Shown here: in pieces, positions 43,352 through 53,241 of the stretch
Layout: the number at the start of each line of letters is the position of its first letter
Numbering within the stretch: position 1 is the stretch's first letter
DNA from: Branchiostoma floridae
Lineage: Eukaryota; Chordata; Leptocardii; Amphioxiformes; Branchiostomatidae
NCBI RefSeq assembly: GCF_000003815.2
Contig: NC_049988.1
Coordinates: 11,391,732-11,455,731 of the forward strand
Length of the DNA: 64,000 nt
Direction: 5' to 3'
The notes under the pieces: generated by a model
What the model was told of the DNA's origin: nothing
Databases searched by the model: none
What the model saw: only the letters and a program-made list of their open reading frames with translations
Made by a program: the position numbers and the translations under genes

Positions 43352-45514
43352 TCAGTTCAGTTCATCCTCTTTTTGGAGGTGGCACCTGTGTCTCCACTCG
43401 TTTCTGTCCAGCATTACTGATCGGAGTTCGTTGGCCTCCAGACCTGTTTCCTCAAGCATCAGCTTCCTGAGTGTGGCCGAAGGGCGGCCACGCCTGCGCG
43501 GCTCGTTTGGCTCCCAGAGCAAGATTTGACCTGCCATTTCCTCATGGCGCACCACGTGTCCTGCCAGACGCAATCTTCGGCTGCGGACAACAGCCGATAC
43601 TTGCGGCAGGGGACCATAAAGTTCTTTGTTGGAGATGTGGCTCCTCCAAGAAACATCAAGGGCGGCACGAAGCATACGGGTGTAGTTCCCATCAAGTTGT
43701 GTACATAGTGATTTTGTTAGAGTCCATGAATCAGCTCCATAGAGGAGAATTGCTTCAACGCATGTCTTGAAGACTTTGGGTTTGGTAGATTTTGGTATTG
43801 GGGCTTTCCATACTTTTGTCAGGGCATTGGAAGCACCCCACGCTTGTGCAATACGACACTTCACGTCGTGGGCTGTGTTGCCATAGCTGCCCAGGTACTT
43901 AAAATCTCCCACTTGTTCGATGGTAGAGCCGTCACTAGTCAGTAGAGGGTCGGACCCAGGTTGGGGGTTAAGGTGCATGTACTTGGTCTTAAGTGCATTC
44001 AGACAGAGACCAATTTCCTTGGTGGCGTGTTCTACCCTGTACAAGAACTCTTGGGCAGCCTTGATTGTGTCCTCTAGGAGACAAATATCATCGGCAAAGT
44101 CCAGGTCCGGTAGAACCACGGCTGGATGGCGAGAACTCTGTCTTCTCTTTAATGTGATCCCATCACTCGACCTGACTGCTTTACGTAAGGCATAGTCTAA
44201 TGCGACGATGAACAAGAAGGGTGCTAGGGGGTCTCCCTGTAGTACGCCCGTGTTGATGTCAAAGGTATCCGTTTCTCCTTCTGGTGTGAGGACGGTAGCC
44301 TTGGTGTTGGTGTACATGACCCAGATGGCACTGACTAACGAGGGAGGCACGCCGTACGCCAGCAGGATCTTGAGCATGGTGTCACGGTTGATGGAATCGA
44401 ACGCCTTCTTAAAATCAATAAAAATAAGGACTGCTTCCTTTTGATGGTTCCGTACTTCTTCTACAATTCGGCGAAAAGCCAGAATCTGTGCTGAAGTGGA
44501 CCGAGAAGGGCGGAAGCCATTCTGGTTTGGGCGCAGGATCTTGTCTATAACTGGTCTTAATCTGTTCAGTAGGAGACGACTGTACACCTTGGCCGCCACT
44601 TGTGTCAAGGAGATGCCCCNNNNNNNNNNNNNNNNNNNNNNNNNNNNNNNNNNNNNNNNNNNNNNNNNNNNNNNNNNNNNNNNNNNNNNNNNNNNNNNNN
44701 NNNNNNNNNNNNNNNNNNNCAGACAGTGTTTGGTTGCTGAAGTAGGTGAGATGCTCACTGATCTTTGCAAGCTTCCACAGTTCGACAGGGATACTATCCG
44801 TCCTAGGAGCCTTTCCTGGTCGCATCTGACTGAGTGCTGAGTCAACTTCCTCCTGGGAGAAGGGGCTGCAGTTGATGCTGTGGTTAGTGTCAAACACTGG
44901 TGTGATGTCTGGTCCAACTCCTGCCTGGGGTGTGTCTGGCGCGAGAAGCTTGGAAAAGTGATTTTTCCAGGCCTCGAGTCTGTCTTCGCCTTGTATGAAT
45001 GTGACACCTGACCTCTTTCCCGACAGCTCGCGTACCAACTTCCAAGCCTTCACATGATCTACAGTAGATCCTGATTCAAAGGCTCGGAGTGTGTTCAGCA
45101 CGCGGTTGTCCTCCCACTTGTCGTATGACTGCTTGAGCTGAGTCTGGGCTGCTTGGAGGTTCTTTGTGGCAGAGCGGAGGGTGGCCCGTCGATCGGCCGT
45201 CACATTAGGGCAGTCAACTGGCTGTGGCTGGCGAGGAGGTTTCCTTGGTAGTTTCTCTTTGCCGACTTTGTTGCATATTCTGACAAATTCAGAATATGTT
45301 CTCTGAACTTCTGGGAACCGAGAAAAAAAGTGGGAGATCGTAGAGTCTATTGAGTCTGCCAATTCAGGGTCATCCCTTACGACTCGCCAACACAGTTTTT
45401 TCCGAGGAAGAATTTTGGGAACTCGAACACTGAGGCGAATCTTGGTGGAAACGATTCTATGATCAGAGCCAATGGGATTGGCAGAGTTGAATGCTTGACA
45501 GTCTCTGACACTTT
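43352..45514 (-). pseudogene. Endonuclease/reverse transcriptase ORF fragment, interrupted by a gap
   Basis: The minus-strand reading frame runs from 45514 to the gap, then continues in a different frame from 44619 to a stop at 43352. Visible motifs are SDHRIV of the endonuclease, GKAPRTDSIPVELWK, NGFRPSRSTSAQIL, FIDFKKAFDS, GVLQGDPLAPFLF and the catalytic DFADDICLL (near 44090). Because the gap has unknown true length, the frame change need not be a mutation. The N-terminal part of the endonuclease is missing, so the element is probably not autonomous. Confidence 0.8.
44620..44719. other. Assembly gap (100 N)
   Basis: Exactly 100 N, the conventional size for a gap of unknown length, inside the retrotransposon. 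Confidence 0.99.
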
Positions 45515-45520
45515 TTTACG

Positions 45521-46309
45521 TAGCCTTTCTATAATAGTAGCGAACGCCAAGTCATGCATTTAATGTACCTTCCCTCATTTTTGTGCAGGTCGTATGACTT
45601 GGTATCGGGTGCTGTAAAGTAGAATAAGTTTGCATTCGTTTAGCAAACTCATGTTAGACACAATAAACAACGATCACAATTTATATCGAACACAGCTTGG
45701 TGCGTTACCTTGAGCATATTTCTACCCACGACCGATCAACCATATGGATATATACTATATACTAATATAGAAAGACATATGGGTGTTTGCTCTCTGAGCT
45801 GCTAAATTACCATCAGTTCAGACTAGCTAAAGTTAGCGAGACAGACTACCTTGTCACGCTTACCACAATGTGTTGCTACAAATCTTGAAATCTTCGCGGT
45901 GGTTTTATTTTCTTCTCTCCTATTCCCTCTTTCCCTCTATTTCGCAAAAAAAAATCTGATAGCTTTTACACAAACTAATACAAGAAAACTACATACAATA
46001 GTCTCTCGTCCCTACAGAGCTACAGAAATTGCCATAGGTTTAGTCTACAAGAATGTCAAATATGTGTATGGAAAGTCAAGCAAACAAGCATAACTGTAAC
46101 AAAATAGTATTTTCAATTAAAGTTATTTATTTTTAATATCTTCATTGGTTTTTGAACATGGCCAGCTATAAATCTACACAAAGGCATCCAAGAATTTTAA
46201 ATTTCAATGTATATAAAGTCATACATTCACAGATTTTCACTAATTTTCTGTGCTATATGACGAAGTGTCTTTCAGTACTATAGAACATTAGCATCGTGGT
46301 TTAAGTGTA
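45521..46309 (-). other. 3' flank of gene J
   Basis: Homologous to the 3' flank of genes G and H (25935-27200) but without the long SINE; this is the empty site. No gene is seen. Confidence 0.5.
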
Positions 46310-46390
46310 GGATTTTTAACCTGTATGTCTTCCCTTATGGCTGTATGGGTGACTCATCTGATCTGCCCGTTATTCGCACTCCCCACACAT
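46310..46390 (-). pseudogene. Finger remnant beyond the gene J stop
   Basis: After ...TGEKP the usual TAC codon is replaced by TGA. The following MCGEC and a degraded linker are still readable, so the array once continued. Confidence 0.6.
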
Positions 46391-47008
46391 TCAGGGTTTC
46401 TCGCCAGTGTGTTTAGCCATGTGTTGGTCTAAATTGGCTTTCTGTGCAGCAGAATAGTCACACTGGTCACACTTGTAGGGCTTCTCGCCTGTATGTTTTC
46501 TCATATGTATGATTAGGTTACACTTGTAATCCGTCCTGTACCCGCACTCCCCACACATGTAGGGCTTTTCACCAGTATGCTTAGCCATGTGGTTAACCAA
46601 ATCAGATTTCCGTACAGTAGAATAGTCGCACTGCTCACATTTGTAGGGCTTCTCACCTGTATGCTTTCTCATATGGTAGACTAAACTCGCTTTCTGTGCA
46701 GCAGAATAGTCACACTGGTCACACTTGAAGGGTTTATCTAGACTGCCTTTCTGTGCAGCAGAATAGTCACACTTGAAGGGTTTCTCGCCTTTATGTGTTC
46801 TAATATGCCTGGTTAGATCAGACTTAAAAGCCACCCTGTACCCGCATTCCCCACACATAAAGTCCTTTTCGCCATGTGTCTTATCCATATGTTTTCTCAT
46901 ATGCCTGGCTAGGTGATATTTGTACGCCGCCCTGTATCCGCAATGGTCGCATTTGTGGGACGCAGCCAAAGCAGCACCCAAAACATCCTCTGCTCTTTGC
47001 CCTTCCAT
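46391..47008 (-). pseudogene. Truncated C2H2 zinc-finger gene (gene J)
   Basis: 205 residues from MEGQRAEDVL with about seven finger units. Unit 3 (FKCDYSAAQKGSLD) has lost a cysteine pair partner and its histidines through deletion. The protein stops at TGEKP directly before a further finger. Its leader is interrupted by a LINE fragment (47036-47290) that brings upstream ATGs, so translation from the MEGQ start is doubtful. It could still be transcribed from the promoter at 48.5-48.7 kb. Called a probable pseudogene, but a short protein cannot be excluded. Confidence 0.65.
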
Positions 47009-47035
47009 CTGTCCTGGACAAATTTGCACGTACTA

Positions 47036-47290
47036 GTATATCTGCGTCGGTCCGGGGCAGCGTAGGATTAATGGTTTCCTTGAACCTATCTACCTACCTA
47101 GTCCCTTGACCTCCAGGTCGTTGGGGGGGACAAGGTAGACATGAAGATCGAGAGTTACCCCCAGGTGTGCCTTTCCCTAGCCAGGGTTATCCTCTCCTGT
47201 AGGCTGAGGGACGTCCAGTCAGCGATGTTATCCTGCCAAGCTTTTCGCTGCCGTCCACGGCGACGTCCACCTTGAACAGAGTCTCTATTT
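47036..47290 (-). mobile_element. LINE C-terminal fragment in the leader of gene J
   Basis: On the minus strand it reads RRRGRQRKAWQDNIADW followed by a TSLSLQE stretch and then a stop, the typical C-terminal end of a non-LTR retrotransposon polyprotein. ZNF leader text resumes at about 47300 (GCCTGTCTCG-like, then CCCGATGGT). Confidence 0.7.
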
Positions 47291-47406
47291 TCTTCCCTTG
47301 TTTCCCACAGGTGAACAAATTTGCCTCGTATTTGTCCGTATGTTCCCTCGTTCCTGTCTCGCTCTCTCTGTTGCTAGTCTCGTTCCCAGAATACCCGATG
47401 GTCAGC

Positions 47407-48544
47407 CTTTGGGAACACTATGGCGATTCTGTGGCGATAGGTCACTAGTAGTACTGCGTCTGTACAGAAAATACATGCAGTTACTTTTTCTTGTAAATAA
47501 CAAGGTGCGTTATTGTTTGGTGACATAGTTATGTTGAATTTGTCTCTCCGTCACTGCTATATTTAATCCAGTGTCAAGGTTTTTAAACATAATGTGATTA
47601 TGCATGTTTGTGAATTGTAATAACTTTCAGGGTTTTATGGAATGTAATTCGTTGGCACATTGCATGTGGCAGTTACAATGTCATTTGCCATGCCAAGTAC
47701 CAATAAAGCTGAATCTATGAGAATCAGAGCAGTACAAGCAAGCATCAGTTCCATTCCTTTCGTGATAAATCAGATAATCTCTCTTGGTATATTGCATCAG
47801 GTAATCGATCGGTCATTTGTAACCCTCTTCACCATTCTCACCTCTGACCCCATAGCTGTATGAAAGAAATTTATTATCGACCAACACCCCTCCCCAACAG
47901 ATAGTGGACCAGTCAGGTAAAAATAATCCTACAATAAACTTCAATGAAAATATCTCCGTAGCAGTTACTAATGAGGCGGCTTTTCCCGCAAGATCAGATC
48001 ACACTCTTACCCTAGCCGTGGAACACTCCTCCTTCGAGCTATACTAGCACTACGGAGTCGTGAGGCACACCGAAGACATGATCCAACTTGTGTTCACCGG
48101 GCCTTTATTCTTGCCCGTCGGGCCGGATTCTTGAACTCCCTAGATTCCCAACGCACTTACCTGCCTTGACGGGGCGAAAAAACAACTCCAGAAGCCCCGA
48201 GGTTATCCACAGCAGCACAAAAAAAACAAAGCTCCATTCATAAAAGTCACCGGCCGGCCATTTTTGTCATTATTAATGCAGGAATTGACCCGATGTGACC
48301 CCCACGTCAACTTTGGAAAAATAATAGCAGCTCATTCGTCTCCTGTGGTTTCTTCAGTTTACTTCAAAGTTTCAAGGACACTAAACTGAACTAAACTAAA
48401 CTAGTATAGGTCGAAGGAGGAGTGTTCCACGGCTAACTCTTACCCCCTTCCCCTAATTTAAACCCGATTCCAGAAGTTCATTCATACGTCTTATGATTCA
48501 AACATACCACCTTTTTACGACCAGCTGAGCCTTGGACCTCTTAC
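47407..48544 (-). other. 5' UTR intron of gene J
   Basis: Acceptor CCCAAAG before GCTGACC, donor GTAAGAGG. It contains the MITE at 48013-48435. 47440-48000 shows no gene. Confidence 0.55.
48013..48435. mobile_element. MITE with long TIRs and 10-bp target duplication
   Basis: Both ends read TAGCCGTGGAACACTCCTCC and continue inward for about 35 nt with two differences. The flanks are a perfect 10-bp repeat ACTCTTACCC (48003-48012 and 48436-48445). A 9-10 bp duplication is typical of Mutator-like elements. No ORF. Confidence 0.9.
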
Positions 48545-48720
48545 CTTTACGCTTCGAATGTTGCCTGGTTGATTTCGCGTTCAAATCAGTTGGAATTTCA
48601 TCAGATCAGAGAAAAAAAATACTATCTCCGAAGAGCGCAAAATGGCGGACGGGCCAAAGCATCTAGGGGCAAAGGTCAAGCATAATACCTGATTATCCAG
48701 CTAGGTCACAGGTCACAGTA
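48545..48720 (-). promoter_or_regulatory. Promoter and exon 1 of gene J
   Basis: CAAAATGGCGG at 48638-48648, AAAGGTCAAG at 48671-48680, CCTGATTATCC, and a further AGGTCACAGGTCACA (48702-48716). It stands head to head with the gene K promoter. Confidence 0.7.
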
Positions 48721-49050
48721 TACTGTACCGGAACAGAGGCACTGATTGCCTTATCCATTCAAAAGTCGAAAGTAATTGCCTATAAGCTATCGTTTTCCCG
48801 GAAGGTTTGGTATGGAGTGTATTTTCACCAGCAGAATACTCACACCCCCTCCCCCAAGGACGTGCAGTGTTTCGCTCGAGCCGTATTCCATTAGTGGATG
48901 CATTTCTATAATTTTACACATGTATGGTTTCTCATATGTTTGGCCAATGGAAAGCGGCCTGTGGGCTGATTTAAGCATCTATATGAATATACAAGATTCA
49001 AACAAACAAAGCTGTAATCAGACATGAGGTCTATCAGCGACACAATGCGC
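48721..49050. other. Between the divergent J and K promoters
   Basis: It includes a short decayed finger-like piece (about 48900-48970, ATGTATGGTTTCTCATATG). No complete gene. Confidence 0.4.
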
Positions 49051-49211
49051 GATCTGGGTAATCAGGTTTGTCAACTTTGACCTCTTGCTTGACCTGTGAT
49101 TACGACTCTCCGCCATTTTGAGCAGTGAAACCGGCGCTATTTCCCTCCAATCCGAGGCGAATTTCTAACTTACTACGCTCCCAATCAGCTACCAACGGAT
49201 CCTATAGACAG
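49051..49211 (+). promoter_or_regulatory. Promoter and exon 1 of gene K
   Basis: Plus-strand order: GGTAATCAGG, then TTTGACCTCTTGCTTGACCT (two half sites, wider spacing), CCGCCATTTTG at 49110-49120 and an exon ending ACAG before GTAAG. Confidence 0.7.
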
Positions 49212-50118
49212 GTAAGACCTTTGTGTACCATCAGATATGCACTGTATCGCGCTACTGCAGCGTAGCGTGGCGGCTACTTCAAGTAAAGGGGTGTGGTTCG
49301 GGAAAAAAGAGAATACAGTAGAAGCCACTTATAATTGCACGGCCTATTTGCCAGTCTATTTCGTGCTCTTATCCGGCTGGTGCAATAATACGAAGTTATC
49401 TAGCTGGACCGCACCGGTTTGGAATTTTGGGAATCCGTGCAGTTAACAGAAGTGCGTGTTAATCCGCTGTGCAATTAACTGGCTTCTACTGTAGTATATA
49501 CATGGAGGAGGGGACGTGCGAGCAATCACGCTTTTAGTTTTAGTTGACATCCAGAGTATTCTGCGTCTGTTCAACCTGAGTGTAAGCGGATTAGTTGACT
49601 AGCTCATGTTTAAATTTGCAGGTTGAATTACAAATTAATGTAAATTGTTATTTTGTCTTCCACCATCATCGTGATCGCTCGTATTGATTATCTTGTGATG
49701 AAATGTTGCTCATAATATCTATGTATGTAGTAACTTATCTGTTTTCCATTCTTTTAGATAATCTCTTTAGAAAAAAAACGGACCAGGTAAGATACGTTGG
49801 AGATTTTGTTGAATGGAGTGGAAATAAAATACATCTTTTATTCAGTGTACCCACTATGAAGCTGAAAGAAATAGATTTTTTTCAGACAGCTGCCACAATT
49901 TCACAGAGCTTTTACCCTTTAGGAGATTACTATCAGACTGTATTTCTAATACAAAAGGCACAAAATCTAATCATCATACAAAACGTGGGGCATTGATTAG
50001 GCACTAGTGGTATGTATCACACTATTCCACTCTTAGTCTTTGAGATTGCATATACTGTAGCAGTATATAATCAAAATTGTAAACGTGATCTTTTTCTTTC
50101 CCTTATATTTTCCCACAG
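49212..50118 (+). other. 5' UTR intron of gene K with a pogo-like MITE
   Basis: Starts GTAAG and ends TTCCCACAG. The MITE at 49314-49493 lies inside. The remainder shows no gene. Confidence 0.65.
49314..49493. mobile_element. MITE with CAGTAGAAGCC inverted ends, copy 2
   Basis: Same family as 15892-16061 in the opposite orientation, with TACAGTAGAAGCC / GGCTTCTACTGTA termini. Confidence 0.85.
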
Positions 50119-50127
50119 GCCCCAGAA

Positions 50128-51714
50128 ATGGACGGGTCAAGCTACGGGTTTTCTGCTGAAGGAACGTCTACTGCACACCCAGGGAACGAGATGGCAAACA
50201 TACAGGACCTGGCAGCAGAAATGGAAAGAAAGAAGAACAAGAGAAAGAACATCAAAGCCTCTGCCGCGTCCGACAAGAAAGCCTCATCGCGTCAGCTTGA
50301 AATGGCCCGTACAGGAAAGAAGGACTCGCAAAAAGCCCAAGATTCTGTAAAGACGTCCTCCGTATGCGGAGAGTGTGGGTACAGGGCGGCAAGATCTCAC
50401 ATGGTGATACATATGAGGAAACATACCGGCGAGAAACCCTACAAATGTAACCAGTGCGACTATTCTGCTGCACGGAAAAGCAACTTAAACAAACACATGG
50501 CTAGACACGCCGGCAAAAAAACGTACGTATGTGGAGAATGTGGATACAGGACGGATACCAGGTCTCACCTAGCCCAGCATGAAAGGAAACATACTGAAGA
50601 AAAACCTTACAGTTGCGATCAGTGTGACTTTTCTACCAAGTGGAAGCTAAGTCTTAACAACCACATGGTCGTACATACTGGCGAGAAACCCTACATGTGT
50701 AAGGATTGCGGTTTCAGGGCATCTTACCGATCAACCCTTACTAAACATATGAGAACACACACGGGTAAGAAGCCATCAGATTGTGACCCTTCTGACTGTT
50801 CTGCTGCATTCAATGACAACTTTAGCCCAAACTTGGTTAAAAACGGCGGCGAAAAACCCCACAGTTGTGGAGAGTGCGGATACAGGACGGCAGTTAGGTC
50901 TGACCTAGGCAGACATAAAGTTAAACATACAGATGAAAAACCTTACAGTTGCGATCAGTGTGACTTTTCCACCAAGTGGGAGCTCAGTCTTCACAACCAC
51001 ATGGTCGTACATACTGGCGAGAAACCCTACATGTGTAAGGATTGCGGTTTCAGGGCATCTTACCGATCAACCCTTACTAAACATATGAGAACACACACGG
51101 GTAAGAAGCCATCAGATTGTGACCCTTCTGACTGTTCTGCTGCATTCAATGACAACTTTAGCCCAAACTTGGTTAAAAACGGCGGCGAAAAACCCCACAG
51201 TTGTGGAGAGTGCGGATACAGGACGGCTGTTAGGTCTGACCTAGCCAGGCATGAAGTGAAACATGCCGATGAAAAACCTTACAGTTGTAATCAGTGTGAC
51301 TTTTCTACCAAGTGGAAGCTCAGTCTCCATAATCACATGGTGATGCACACTGGTGAGAAACCCTACATGTGTGGGGAGTGCGGGTATAGGACAGCTTACC
51401 GATCAACCTTAACTAAACATATGGCAAGACATACAGGTCTGAAACCCTTCAAATGTGACCAGTGTGACTATTCTGCTGCACTGAAAGGCAGTTTAGCACA
51501 ACACAAGGATAGACATATGAGAAAACATATAGGTGAGAAACGCCACGAGTGTGACCAGTGCGACTATTCTACTGCACGGAAATCTGATTTGGAACGACAC
51601 ATGGCTAAGCACACTGGTAAAAAGCCGTACATGTGTGGGAAGTGCGGATACAGGGCAGCTCAGAAAACTCAACTATCCAGACATATGAGAAACCATAGAA
51701 ATGTGGAAAAGTAG
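50128..51714 (+). CDS. C2H2 zinc-finger protein, 16 finger units (gene K)
   Basis: 528 residues. The start ATG lies 9 nt after the CCCACAG acceptor. The N terminus (MDGSSYGFSAEG...AHPGNEMA) matches the HPGN-type N termini of A, B and C, and a lysine/arginine-rich stretch (about 30-50) could serve in nuclear import. The first finger is one residue short. A 112-residue block of four fingers is duplicated in tandem (336-nt offset, for example 50605 and 50941); each copy ends with a dead unit (SDCDPSDCSAAFNDNF) lacking its histidines. A polyadenylation signal AATAAA is at 51932-51937. Predicted nuclear DNA-binding protein, target unknown. Confidence 0.9.
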   Translation: MDGSSYGFSAEGTSTAHPGNEMANIQDLAAEMERKKNKRKNIKASAASDKKASSRQLEMARTGKKDSQKAQDSVKTSSVCGECGYRAARSHMVIHMRKHTGEKPYKCNQCDYSAARKSNLNKHMARHAGKKTYVCGECGYRTDTRSHLAQHERKHTEEKPYSCDQCDFSTKWKLSLNNHMVVHTGEKPYMCKDCGFRASYRSTLTKHMRTHTGKKPSDCDPSDCSAAFNDNFSPNLVKNGGEKPHSCGECGYRTAVRSDLGRHKVKHTDEKPYSCDQCDFSTKWELSLHNHMVVHTGEKPYMCKDCGFRASYRSTLTKHMRTHTGKKPSDCDPSDCSAAFNDNFSPNLVKNGGEKPHSCGECGYRTAVRSDLARHEVKHADEKPYSCNQCDFSTKWKLSLHNHMVMHTGEKPYMCGECGYRTAYRSTLTKHMARHTGLKPFKCDQCDYSAALKGSLAQHKDRHMRKHIGEKRHECDQCDYSTARKSDLERHMAKHTGKKPYMCGKCGYRAAQKTQLSRHMRNHRNVEK

Positions 51715-52370
51715 TGATGTGAACACTAGCTGCGAATATTGCTCGTCACGGAAAGGCGCCTTAGTTTGCTCCTAGCACAACACATTGGTGAAACGACATA
51801 AATGTATGTACAAGTACAAGTTACACTACTCATGTCAAGTTCATGTCTTGATTGTAAATGTACTTGTGTAACATTTTAGCTTTTGTACTGTAGATAGTCT
51901 TTCTCAAGAACTGACATTGTGAATGAAAATGAATAAATTTACTCGAAACACTATTTTGCTGGTATTTTAGTACACGCGTGTTGTGGCTGTTTTGTTCACT
52001 ATCGAATATTATTGATTTATAGAAAGAAATATTGCAACATGCAAATTAAGAAAATACGGTCTATTCTAAACAGACAAAACGTGAAATGATACATCGTGGT
52101 ATATAGTTTTCTGGTACATTTTGTGTATTGTGATGAACTTTGCATCAGTCTTATGTTCCTTTAAGTAGTCTTTGACCTGTGTGCCTTTGTAAGCAAAACA
52201 CTTTCGAGTAAAATAGAAATTAAACAGAGCAACGTTAACATACTAGCCAAATACTGTGTGTGTACCAGTAAAACAGTGTTGTTAGATAGACCGCAGTTTA
52301 CACTAATAATGATTATGATGATAATGAGTTTACACTAATACAGTAGAACGTAATCCTTAACGTTCAGGCG
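51715..52370 (+). other. 3' UTR and flank of gene K
   Basis: Begins with a decayed finger remnant (to about 51800: CEYCSSRKG-like text), then 3' UTR with AATAAA at 51932-51937. 51960-52370 shows nothing recognisable. Confidence 0.5.
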
Positions 52371-52554
52371 GTTATACTGTGACCTTTGTTCGACCTGGGT
52401 AATCAGGTTTTCCACGTTTAACCTTTGCCCCTTCAAGCTTTGTCCGCCATTTTGTATTGCACGAGGCCAAGGAGACCTATTTTTGTCGATACTTTGAGAC
52501 AAATTTCAACAGACTTTAGCACTACAACAACCAGGCAACATTCCAAGCGTATAG
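52371..52554 (+). promoter_or_regulatory. Promoter and exon 1 of gene I
   Basis: GTGACCTTTGTTCGACCT, GGGTAATCAGG, TTTAACCTTTGCCCC, CCGCCATTTTG (52444-52454) and an exon ending GTATAG before GTAAGAGG. No ATG is in the exon. Confidence 0.7.
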
Positions 52555-53037
52555 GTAAGAGGTCCAAGGCTCACTTGATCGTACAAATATGACATGATTG
52601 AACTATGGAACGTTTTTATTGTACATCGATCTTCAATCGGTTTTGAATTGGGAGGGGGGGGGGCTTAACTAAGAGTGTGACGTGATTTGTACCTGTACAT
52701 TGTAATATGCAAATCGAAACAATGGTCTAGACAAGAACTGTTAACAAATTCGGGGCTTTGCCCTTTGACATCACCTAGAATTCCTGTTACCGCACATACA
52801 TGCGTTTCGACCCCTGTGAAAATGCTTATCATATGATTATTTCGACTGGACTCGTCCATTTTTTGTTGGGGAGGGGGAAGTTGCTGTATGGTTTCTCACA
52901 TCTGCGGGGTCGGGGGTCAGGAGGTTGATAAGAAGAGGTTTACAGATAGATCAAATTATTGCAAGAATGAAATAGTATATCACACAAAGTCAGGATGACG
53001 ATGGTTATACTGATCTGATTCTCTACGGTTACCATAG
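52555..53037 (+). other. 5' UTR intron of gene I
   Basis: GTAAGAGG donor, CCATAG acceptor before GCTGGGCC. A poly-G run lies near 52650-52662. No gene is seen. Confidence 0.65.
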
Positions 53038-53241
53038 GCTGGGCCAAGCAGTGGAAGAAACGTTGAAGAAGAGACCATCGGGCATTCCGGGAACGAGACT
53101 AGCAGCAGAGAGAACAAGACAGGCACGAGAGGGCAACAGGACAAAGAAAAGGAGACTCTGTCCAAGGAGAGGTGTAGAATTGACCCTCCTAAAGCCGACA
53201 AGGTACTCTCATCACAGTTTGTGCAAACTCATCCAGGAAAG

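Larger units (their letters stand above)
43346..45514 (-). mobile_element. 5'-truncated non-LTR retrotransposon (RTE-like)
   Basis: It is flanked by TTTACG on both sides (43340-43345, 45515-45520), a likely target-site duplication. Reading the minus strand gives the end of an APE-type endonuclease (GSDHRIV), then reverse transcriptase, then a C-terminal AGHVVRHEEM / RRRGRPSATL region. The 3' end is a short CTGAA tandem repeat that overlaps the stop codon. Clade assignment is by overall layout and is uncertain. Confidence 0.8.
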
